DNA of 34,243 nucleotides from Phycisphaerae bacterium (GTDB lineage: Bacteria > Planctomycetota > Phycisphaerae > UBA1845 > Fen-1342). The stretch covers positions 1 through 34,243 of the forward strand of contig JAUWNI010000034.1 of the NCBI GenBank assembly GCA_030612705.1, written 5' to 3'. The position numbers and the translations under genes were made by a program. Below are positions 1 through 8,500 of the stretch, piece by piece; the stretch's first letter is position 1, and each line of letters opens with the position of its first letter. The notes beneath the pieces are model-generated. The model had not been told where the DNA came from and did no database searches. It worked only from the letters and a program-made list of their open reading frames with translations.

Positions 1-28
1 GGCGGGGGGGTGAGCGGGGGGGCTACTT

Positions 29-137
29 TTTTCGCCGGCCGGCGAAAACGCCATGTCCCGCCCCACCCACGAGGCGGCCTATCCCGTGAGCGGCTGTTTT
101 CCCGCACTCGACGGCCGACACGGGGGGCGGCCGCTAC
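29..137. repeat. Degenerate palindromic (REP-like) repeat region
   Basis: Positions 29-48 form a perfect 20-bp palindrome (TTTTCGCCGG followed by its reverse complement). Positions 112-137 read CGGCCG, a 10-base loop, CGGCCG, then CTAC. On the minus strand that is a GTAG-headed hairpin like the other repeats in this window. The bases after it (about 153-180) resemble the tail that follows the repeats at 13762 and 14301, so this is probably a diverged copy of that family. No gene is supported in 1-214; the short open frame there has an arginine-rich, repeat-derived translation. Confidence 0.5.
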
Positions 138-214
138 AGCCCGTGGGCGGTGTCGCCTTTTGCGGCGGATTGTTAGGAGGATTCTCCGCTTTTTCAGGCG
201 GTCACTCTGAAATG

Positions 215-961
215 TCACCCTGATCGCGTTTCCCGGCACGCATGCGTTTTCGTCGCTAGTTGCCGGGCTTGACACGAATCCATCTGCTCCAGGAGGTTAT
301 TGACGCAGGCGGCGGTCATGACGCAGTTGGCACAGGGTAGCAGCGTGTCGATCGAATCCGAGTCGATGCTCGAAGCAATTCCGAGCGGCCTATCGCCCAA
401 CACCCGGCGTACATCCCAGCAGACTTGAGGAGCCTTTTGCAATCCCGAGCCGTTTCCAACAATCGTAGGGACGTCAACATAATGCATGGCGGCGATGAGG
501 GTGGACGACGCAGGCGTGCCGCCTCCGGCTACCGCGGCGGTGATCGGCGCAAAGAGCAACCCATCCCATCCGGTCGTTTGCCGGGCTTGCCTGATTGCGG
601 TGGCGGAATCGTTCAGACCGTCGGGGGTGGGAGGGTTGTTGGCCCAGACGCCCTCGACGCCGTCGGGCAGACGGCAGATCACATCCTGGGGGCGCAGGTC
701 AAGGCAGTTGACCCCGACGAATAAATCGGGGTGAATCGCGATGACCTGTTTGGTGATCCGCATCAGGCGTTGATGGCCGATGCCGTGGTTGAGCAGGAAC
801 ACGCCGTCGGCATCCGCCTCGCGAGCGATCTCGACGTTTTGGAGAGCTTGCTTTTCGTCGGATGCGTAGATCACGGGCAGGAAGACGTGATTCCGATTCG
901 CGAAACGTCTTCGAAATCGACGCCAACTATCGGCGGCGTTGTTGGTTTCGAACGTGCTCAT
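215..961 (-). CDS. TIM-barrel protein, possibly BtpA-related
   Basis: A 248-residue protein if it starts at the ATG at 961, which has a GGGGAAAG ribosome-binding site about 10 bases upstream. A longer frame reaches 1027 without a clear site. The sequence looks like a beta/alpha barrel: repeated strand-helix units, an AREADADGVFLLNHG segment typical of phosphate-binding barrels, a GVNCLDL strand, and a C-terminal IVGNGSG / RPLGIASSID pair as in the phosphate-binding end of barrel enzymes. Its layout resembles the BtpA/SgcQ family, but I cannot place it firmly and name no substrate. It has no signal peptide or membrane segment, so it is probably cytoplasmic. It stands alone, divergent from the sigma factor gene across about 610 bases. 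Confidence 0.65.
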   Translation of the reverse strand: MSTFETNNAADSWRRFRRRFANRNHVFLPVIYASDEKQALQNVEIAREADADGVFLLNHGIGHQRLMRITKQVIAIHPDLFVGVNCLDLRPQDVICRLPDGVEGVWANNPPTPDGLNDSATAIRQARQTTGWDGLLFAPITAAVAGGGTPASSTLIAAMHYVDVPTIVGNGSGLQKAPQVCWDVRRVLGDRPLGIASSIDSDSIDTLLPCANCVMTAACVNNLLEQMDSCQARQLATKTHACRETRSG

Positions 962-1574
962 GGTGTACACCGCTTTCCCCTTCGTCAGACCAATATCACA
1001 CTCTCCTATGTGAACTTCCGCCGTCACAGGCGGAACCTTTCAGATGAAGTACCGTTTTTCCCTAGTTTTTAGGGAAGTAATCGTCCGATAATCGCGTAAT
1101 CTTGACTGTGAATAATGGAAAACCAGTATGATCGGCGGTTGAGATTCGGCTTGTGTCGGCCCATTTGGGCTGTGCGTATCGGCGGGGTAATCGCTGCCTG
1201 GTTCTCGCCGTGGTGTTGATCCGGCTATGGGGCTACGGCTCTGGTCCAGGCTGGAATTCGAGTTGGAATGCACGTAACTATCGCTTCTGAAAATGGTTAG
1301 GGCGCAATGTGTTGCCGTAGCCCTACGATGCTGCCCCGCAGTTCCCATTCTTCGAGTTCGTGGAATGTTATGCAATAGGGGATTCGCCCCAAATTGATGA
1401 ATAGTGACTGTTAGGGAGCGTTCCAGGGAAGTGTGCAGACGATCATCCACCAACTCGTCTCACCATACGTGGACGTGCGGTTTCACCACGAAACTGGTCG
1501 CATTACGGTAGAATAGCGATGACACGCGTCTGCTCGAACAGTTCAATGACCGTCAGGGATAAAGAGAGTGTACG
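962..1574. other. Divergent intergenic region, no supported gene
   Basis: About 610 bases separate the TIM-barrel gene and the sigma factor gene, so promoters for both should lie here. A short inverted repeat occurs at 1058-1076 (TTCCCTA, loop GTTTT, TAGGGAA), about 100 bases upstream of the minus-strand gene. It could be an operator or a fold in its leader. The minus-strand frame at 1040-1453 has a low-complexity S/T/R-rich translation with no recognisable domain and I do not call it a gene. I see no convincing -35/-10 pair. Confidence 0.4.
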
Positions 1575-2192
1575 ATGCACTCGGGTGAGAAATGGTCACA
1601 GACGACGATCGACAGCGACACGTTGATCGAGCGGCTGCGCGCGCCGGACGACCAGGACGCGTGGCGGCAGGTAGATCAGCGCTACGGAGTACTGCTGATT
1701 GCGTTTGCGGCGCGGATGGGGCTCCCGCCGGATCAATGCCGCGATGCGCGTCAGGAGACGATGCTGGCGTTCGTGAAGACGATTCGCGCCGGGCGCTTTG
1801 ATCGGTCGCGTGGCCGGCTCCGTGATCTGCTGTTCTCGATCGCGAAGAATAAGATCGTTGAAAACCACAAGCGAAGGGGCAAACAAGACGCGCTGCTCGA
1901 AGGCGAGTCGGAAAAGGCAAATTCCCTCGTGCAGGTTCCCGACAACGACGGGTGGCTGGAAGCGTGGGAATCGGAGTGGCAAGTGGCGGTTGCGGCCCAG
2001 TGCTTGAAAGAGGCTCAAGAAAAATTCAAACCTGAAACCTATCTCGCTTTTTATTTAAAAGCGATTGAGGATTTGCCGTCGGCGGAGGTCGCACGGAAGC
2101 TGGGCAAGACGGTAAACGCGGTCGACATCGCCGTTAGTCGCGTGCGCGGCTTTTTACGTCAGATTCGGCCGGCAATCGAGGAACTGTTCTGA
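1575..2192 (+). CDS. ECF-type RNA polymerase sigma factor
   Basis: A 205-residue protein with the two domains of an extracytoplasmic-function sigma factor. Region 2 (about residues 20-95) includes the DARQETMLAFVKTI helix and RLRDLLFSIAKNKIVENHKRR, which matches the -10 recognition and core-binding segment. Region 4 (about 140-200) ends in an HTH-like EVARKLGKTVNAVDIAVSRVR. There is no region 1 or 3. A GAGAG site lies just upstream of the ATG. The gene ends 3 bases before the start of a Ser/Thr kinase with WD40 repeats, and ECF-kinase pairs of this kind are common in Planctomycetota. By inference the kinase may control the sigma factor. No anti-sigma gene is visible. Confidence 0.88.
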   Translation: MHSGEKWSQTTIDSDTLIERLRAPDDQDAWRQVDQRYGVLLIAFAARMGLPPDQCRDARQETMLAFVKTIRAGRFDRSRGRLRDLLFSIAKNKIVENHKRRGKQDALLEGESEKANSLVQVPDNDGWLEAWESEWQVAVAAQCLKEAQEKFKPETYLAFYLKAIEDLPSAEVARKLGKTVNAVDIAVSRVRGFLRQIRPAIEELF

Positions 2193-2195
2193 ACG

Positions 2196-5100
2196 ATGGA
2201 CCCCGACGCGTCATTAGACCGCTATCGCAAGGCCGTACAGGCCCATCCGGAGTTGGCTGCCGACGTTTCGCCACCCCAGTCGGATGAGACCGCACCGGCG
2301 GTGCCGAACTCGGATGCGGGCGGCGACGAATCCGGATTTGGGCGGTTTTCGCCGAACTATGAGATCGTCGGTCCGATCGCGGAGACGCGTCTGTCGAGGA
2401 CGTGGAAAGCCTGGAACCGCGAGCGCAAGGCCAACGTAGTGATCAAGGAACCGCGCGCGGACTTGCTGATCGATCCCAACGCGGAGGAGCGTTTTCGGCG
2501 GGAGGTGCAACTCGCTTCGCGTTTGATGCACCCCAATATCGTCCCGATTCTGGATACGCACCTTGCCGAGCCGCCGTGGTTCTACACGATGCCGTTTATC
2601 GAGGGGCGACACCTCGATGTGTATTGCAATGAGCGTCGGCTCTCGATCGAGCAGCGTTTGGCGTTGTTCCACAAGGTCTGCGACGCCGTCACGCATGCGC
2701 ATCAGCAGGGCGTGATTCACCGGGATTTGAAGCCGAATAACATCTTGGTTTCCGAGGAGGGTGAGCCGCAGTTGCTCGACTTCGGGCTGGGGCGCTTGCT
2801 CGAGGCGGACGGGGTGCCGAGCGTGGCGACGGGCGATCGCCTGCTGGGCTCACCGGGTTACATGGCTCCGGAGCAGGCACAATGTCTGCCGGTTGATACG
2901 CGCACGGATGTCTATGCGCTCGGCGTCATTCTCTACGAACTGTTGACGGAGCGCTTGCCGATCGATCCGGCTTCGGACCTCGACGAGACGCGCCGCCGCA
3001 TTTATGAGGACGCGCCGGTCCCGCCCCGGCGACGGAATCCGCGCTTGTCGCGTGAATTGAACGCGATTGTCCTGAAAACGCTCGCCAAGAAGCCGGACGA
3101 TCGTTACCAGAGCGCCCGCGAACTGGTTCAGGATATCGACAACCACTTGAACGTTCGGCCGGTCGATGCGTTGCGGCACACCGGAAGATACGTATTCGGC
3201 AAGTGGCTGCGGCGGAATAAGTCGTCAGTAGTGCTCGGAGTAGTTGTCGCGATCGCGGTGGTCGTATTACACGTGTTTGCCGTCATGAACTACTACAGTG
3301 GCCAGCGGCGCGAAACCGAGCGACACATAAAGGCGGTGTTGATGGGTCGGCTTCAGACGGTGCGAGACGACCCGGTCAACGCCGCGGCACAGTTGTGGAG
3401 CGAATATCTGCAATACGACACGACGCGGACGCGTTTTGCGCTGTGGGAGCTTTATCGGCGTTATCCGTGTGTGCTTAGTGTGGATGCCGGTTCACAGCGC
3501 GACGTGGAGTATTCGCCCGGCGGCAGGTGGCTGGCCTGCGTCGGCGAGGATCAGCGCCTGTCCTTGTTCGACGCGGAGACCGGCGATTGTGTACAGGTGC
3601 TCTATGCGGATGCCGCCCGCGCCCGTTGCGTCAAGTTCTCACCCACGCGGGCTGAGCTTTATGTCGGCGGCAGCGACGGCAGACTGCACATCTGGTCGTT
3701 TTCCGAGGAGTCCGGCCGAGCGGGTGACTACCCGACTCAGACATTGCGCATTACGCGGGGAGAGGTCACCGCCCTGGCGGTCTCGCCCGGCGGCAATTGG
3801 ATGGTGGCATGTGGCGAAGAACCCTTAACGGGAGCGGACCCCGATTCAGTCGATTCAACTATCTGTTTGTGGGATGTGTGCAACGAATTTGCCGCCACAC
3901 AAACCTGGCCGCTACCCGGTGAACGCGTTCACGCGCTGGCGTTCGCAAACGACGAAAGGACCTTGGCCGGGGCCGGGTGGCGACCGCTCGCAAGTTCGCG
4001 GGCCCCGCGCGGCGACAGTGTCTTCATCTGGGACGTTCGATCAGAAGAGGGGCCGCGCCGGGTCGGCGGCGGTGTGCCGGTGAATCGCGCCGTGGTTTTT
4101 TCGGCGGACGGTCGGCGCGTCTTTACCGGCGGGAACTGTTTGCAGTGTGTCGAACTGCCCTCGGAAACCGAAACGCTTTTGGTGAACGACTGCAAATGGG
4201 GAATTCGCTCGATTGCCGCGACGAATGCGCCGGCGGGTCCATACCTCGCATTTGCGACCGGCGACGGACGCATTCGTTTCTATGACGAGCTGCGCGGCAG
4301 CCTGCTGCCCGAAGAGGGTTTCCATGCCGTCGTCGCGGATCTGATCGACGTGTGCTTTTCGCCGGACGGCAGCCGGCTCGCCTCGGTCAGCTCCGACGGG
4401 CTTAGAGTGTGGCGATTCCCGCCGGCATTTGCGGCGCGCATCCCGGGCATCGCGGACTCAGGCGGTCTGCACCTGACGATTTCGGGCAGTGGAGAGCGTG
4501 TGGCGATTTCGCGTGCAGGGGGTAGCGAGACGCAGCCTGTCTTTATTTGGCAGCGATCGGCGGAGGAGTCGTTGCTTAAGCGTACGGAGTTGCTGAATGC
4601 GGGAGCCCCTCCAAAATTCAGTGAAGATGGACGTTGGTTGGCGCTGACCAGGATGGAAGAAGGCCGGCGGCAATTGGTAATCGTGGAGGCGTCCACGCCG
4701 AATAACGTAATCGCTTCGGTGACGGTCGAGCTCGACGGCTGGCCTGAAATGTTCTGGTTGGATAGCGAGTCGCGCACGTTGCTACTGGCATGTTCCGATA
4801 GCACGCTGCGGCTATGGCCGGCCGGCGCGCCTCCGGCTCAGGGTGGCACCGGCGTCTCGCCGGTGGTTTTACTCTCAGACTTGGAAGTCATTCATCGCTT
4901 CGACAGCGGCTGTACCTGTTTCGCAACCGATCAGCGCCGGCAATGGTTGGCGGCCTCATCCGAGGGCCCTGACGGCCACGGTCGCGTAGCGTTGTGGCGA
5001 GCAACGGGCCGGAAGTTGGGGGAAGGCTCTTTCGCCGACGCGTTCGAGTTCGAAACCGAGTTCGCGACACATGCGTACACTTGGAACGTGGCATTGCTGA

Positions 5101-5474
5101 CTGATGGTGATCGGAAACTGACGATCGCAACCAGCGGATCGAGCCGCCGGGTCAGTCTTTGGGATCCGTTGACCGGGCGGCAGGTGGGCAGTCTCGCCGG
5201 TCACCGGGACGCCGTCTTTCATTGCCGGAGCCTGGACGGCAACGTGCTGGTGACGGCCTCGCGCGACAACACGGTACGGGTCTGGGATGTGGATCAGCGG
5301 GAAGAGGTGTGCGTACTTTACGAGAGCCGCTATATGCAACCCGAGATCGCGGTGTCAAACGGTCGTATTGCCATTGCCGACGGCAGTGTCGTCATGGTCG
5401 CCGACGCGCGCGAGATCGAGCGGTTTTTAACAGGTAACCGCGTGTACGAATCCCGTTGGCTGAGCCGCGAATGA
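2196..5474 (+). CDS. Transmembrane Ser/Thr protein kinase with WD40 repeats
   Basis: A 1092-residue protein. Residues 1-52 are a short leader. A Hanks-type kinase domain covers about 55-320: catalytic Lys84 (VVIKEP), HRDLKPNN at 175-182, DFG at 195-197, SPGYMAPEQ around 219-227, and RTDVYALGVILYELL. The glycine-rich loop is degenerate (GPIAETRLSRTW instead of GxGxxGxV), so ATP binding may be altered. One membrane helix lies at about 344-363. The remaining 700 residues are WD40-like repeats (FSPxGxxLA...VWD patterns) that would form one or two beta-propellers outside the cytoplasm. A short palindromic repeat is embedded in frame at residues 883-890. The gene follows the sigma factor by 3 bases, so the two are almost certainly co-transcribed. 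The substrate is unknown. Confidence 0.9.
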   Translation: MDPDASLDRYRKAVQAHPELAADVSPPQSDETAPAVPNSDAGGDESGFGRFSPNYEIVGPIAETRLSRTWKAWNRERKANVVIKEPRADLLIDPNAEERFRREVQLASRLMHPNIVPILDTHLAEPPWFYTMPFIEGRHLDVYCNERRLSIEQRLALFHKVCDAVTHAHQQGVIHRDLKPNNILVSEEGEPQLLDFGLGRLLEADGVPSVATGDRLLGSPGYMAPEQAQCLPVDTRTDVYALGVILYELLTERLPIDPASDLDETRRRIYEDAPVPPRRRNPRLSRELNAIVLKTLAKKPDDRYQSARELVQDIDNHLNVRPVDALRHTGRYVFGKWLRRNKSSVVLGVVVAIAVVVLHVFAVMNYYSGQRRETERHIKAVLMGRLQTVRDDPVNAAAQLWSEYLQYDTTRTRFALWELYRRYPCVLSVDAGSQRDVEYSPGGRWLACVGEDQRLSLFDAETGDCVQVLYADAARARCVKFSPTRAELYVGGSDGRLHIWSFSEESGRAGDYPTQTLRITRGEVTALAVSPGGNWMVACGEEPLTGADPDSVDSTICLWDVCNEFAATQTWPLPGERVHALAFANDERTLAGAGWRPLASSRAPRGDSVFIWDVRSEEGPRRVGGGVPVNRAVVFSADGRRVFTGGNCLQCVELPSETETLLVNDCKWGIRSIAATNAPAGPYLAFATGDGRIRFYDELRGSLLPEEGFHAVVADLIDVCFSPDGSRLASVSSDGLRVWRFPPAFAARIPGIADSGGLHLTISGSGERVAISRAGGSETQPVFIWQRSAEESLLKRTELLNAGAPPKFSEDGRWLALTRMEEGRRQLVIVEASTPNNVIASVTVELDGWPEMFWLDSESRTLLLACSDSTLRLWPAGAPPAQGGTGVSPVVLLSDLEVIHRFDSGCTCFATDQRRQWLAASSEGPDGHGRVALWRATGRKLGEGSFADAFEFETEFATHAYTWNVALLTDGDRKLTIATSGSSRRVSLWDPLTGRQVGSLAGHRDAVFHCRSLDGNVLVTASRDNTVRVWDVDQREEVCVLYESRYMQPEIAVSNGRIAIADGSVVMVADAREIERFLTGNRVYESRWLSRE
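4843..4865 (+). repeat. In-frame REP-like hairpin inside the kinase gene
   Basis: GTGG is followed by CACCGGCG, a TCT loop and CGCCGGTG, an 8-bp perfect stem. It reads through as GGTGVSPV (residues 883-890) in a loop between WD40 blades. The head-plus-hairpin layout matches the intergenic repeats of this window, so it is probably an inserted copy tolerated because it keeps the frame. Confidence 0.6.
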
Positions 5475-5538
5475 CCGAGATGGAAGGCGCTATTACGAAC
5501 ACGTCTTGCGAACACAGGGGATGGACGGATCTGGATTT

Positions 5539-8500
5539 ATGAACAAAGAACGCGCGAGAGTTTGCTCTCTAACCCTGCTCACGCTTACAACCGTGGCCTG
5601 CGCGTCCGCGTTTGCGGGGAGCCAGGATCCGCCGGTGAAAATCGGCGTATTGGCCAAGCGGGGCGTCGACAGGTGCTTGGAAAAGTGGGGCCCCACGGCC
5701 GAGTACCTGACCACTCAGATTCCCGATCAATCATTCATTATCGTTCCGCTCGATTTTGATGAAATCTGCCCGGTTGTTGAGCGCGGCGAAGTGGATTTCG
5801 TGCTTGCCAATTCCTCTTTCTATGTGGAACTCGAAGCCCGCTACGGCGCGAACCGCCTGGCGACGCTGAAAAACTTTTCTCTGGGGACGGGGTATACCAG
5901 GTTCGGCGGAGTGATCTTTTGCAGAGTCGACCGCGACGACATCGAATGCCTGACCGATTTCAAAGGCAAGACCTTCATGGCCGTGAAGGAAACATCTTTC
6001 GGCGGGTGGCAGATGGCCTGGCGGGAATTGAAAGAGGCGCGTATCGATCCCCATCGCGACTTCGCCGAGCTTCGGTTCGGTGGTACTCACGACGCCGTTG
6101 TGTACGCGATTAGAGACGGCTTGGTAGACGCGGGGACCGTCAGGACCGATACGTTGGAGAGAATGGAGGCCGAGGGAAAGATTCGCCTGGAGAACTTCCG
6201 CGTCATTTGTGAACGCGACATCGACCAGCGTGAATTGCCCTGTAGCCGTTCCACGCGTCTGTATCCCGAATGGCCGTTTGCCAAGGTCAGGCACACTGCC
6301 GATGAACTGGCGGAAACCGTGGCCGTTGCTTTGCTAGGCATGTCGGCGGATAGTCCGGCGGCCAGGGCCGCGAGATGTGCCGGCTGGACGGTTCCCCTCA
6401 ATTATCAACCGGTGCACGAATGCCTCAAAGAGCTTCGCGTTGGCCCCTACAAAGATCTAGGAAAGATAACACTCGGCGAACTTGTCAGGCAGTACTGGCC
6501 TGGGCTCGTTGCGGTTGTTGTATTCCTGGCCACGGCGGCCGCCATCACGGTATACGTGCTACGGCTCAATCGCAGGCTTGAAAAGTCCGTTGCGGCAGAG
6601 AGGAAGGAGCTGGCCGAGCGCAAGCGGGCTGAAGAAGCACTGAGGGCCTCACAACAATACACAAGGGAGCTGATTGAAGCCCATCTTGATCCCTTGGTGA
6701 CAATATCCGCCGAGGGCAAGATTATGGACGTGAACCAGGCCTCGGAGTTGATTACCGGATATCCGCGCGAGACGCTGATTGGAACGGATTTCTCAGACTA
6801 TTTCACCGATCCTCGGAAAGCGCGTCAGGGTTATCAACAGGCGTTCAGGGAGAAACACGTCCATGACTATCCATTGGATATCAAACACCGTGACGGAAGC
6901 GTGACTCCCGTGTTCTATAACGCCTCTGTTTACCACGACACAAAAGGTAATGTTGCCGGTGTCTTTGCCGCCGCCCGCGATATCACTGAGCGAAAGCGGG
7001 CGGAAAAGGCTCTGAAGGATACTACCGATTTGCTTCAGAGTATCATGGACAGTTCTACCGGGGATATCATCTTGGCAACCGATCCCCCGGGGACAATTCT
7101 CACTTGGAACGAGGGTGCCAGGAGGCTTTTAGGCTATGAGCCTGAAGAGGTAGTGGGCAAGGAGACCGTACGCATCTTTCATACAGACGAGTACCTGGGG
7201 TCGGGAAGAATGGATGCGAATATCAATAACATGATCGCATCCGGCAAGCCGCTTGTGGAAGAACTCACTTTCATCAATAAAAACGGCGAGGCTTTCCCTG
7301 TCCAACAGACCGTGACCCCCCGCTTTGACGAAGACGGCGAATTCATCGGCGTACTGGGCCTGGCCCACGACATTACAGAGCGCAAGCGCGCGGAGAAAGA
7401 ACTGAGACTGTTCTCGCAAGCGGTTGACGGCTCAATCGAGGGAGTGGCCATGGGTAATATTGAGTACGAGATTACTTATGCTAATGAAGCGTTTGCGAGA
7501 ATGTTTGGTTATACAAGAGAAGAGCTATTAGGAAGGAGGATCGCCTCGATCTACTCCGAGGAGGAGATGCCGCAATTAGAGGAGGCGCTTAAGGCAACTC
7601 TGAAAGACGGCTGGACTGGAGAGTTGGTCGGCAAGAGAAAAGACGGGACGCTCTTTCCGATGGCGATATCCTCATCACGAATAATGGATGGTGAAGGGAA
7701 TATTATTGCGTACATGGCGAGTCATACGGACATCACCGAGCGCAAGCGGTCGGAAGAGACGCTGCGGGAGCGCGAGGAGCTGTTCCGACTTGTCACGCAG
7801 GCTACCCGAGACGCCGTTTATGATTGGGACATCATCGCCGACCGGTCGTGGCGTAACGAGCGTTATTGCAAGCTATTTGAACCCCCCGGGCCCGCGTCCT
7901 ACGACTGGTGGTGTGAATGCATCCACGCGGATGATCGCGACCGCGTCGAGGCCGATCTTCGGCGGACGTTCGAGGATACAAGCGATCACTGGAGCGCCGA
8001 GTACCGTTTCCGCCGCACCGATGGCGGCTACGCCGACATCATAGATCGCGGATTCATCATCCGTGACGCGGACGGCCATCCGATTCGCATGATCGGCGCG
8101 ATGACCGACATTACCGAGCGCAAGCAGGTGGAGCGTTTGTTGCAGATCCAGCGCGATCTGGGAATCGCCCTGGTTTCGACCGGCGATCTGATGGAGGCGT
8201 TGGAGCAGATGCTGGAAGCTGCCTTCCAGATTGAGGGGATTGATGCGGGCGGTGTTTGTTTCGTTGACGAGGTTACCGGGGCACACAAACTGGTGGTTCA
8301 CGGAGGATTGTCTCCTCAGTTTGTAGCGAAGGTTTCGTATCTCAGTGCCGACTCGGACCAGGCTCGGTTGGTCAGGGCTGGGAAACCTATCTATGGTGTT
8401 TATTCCGAAGTCTTTCCCACGACCGACGAGGTTCTTTTGCGGGAGGGTGTGCGCGGCGTGGCGATCATCCCGGTGCTGCACGAGGGCCGGGCCGTGGCCA

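Noticed and set aside
1040..1453. Minus-strand frame of 137 codons in the divergent spacer
   Set aside because: Low-complexity S/T/R-rich translation, no start signal and no recognisable family.
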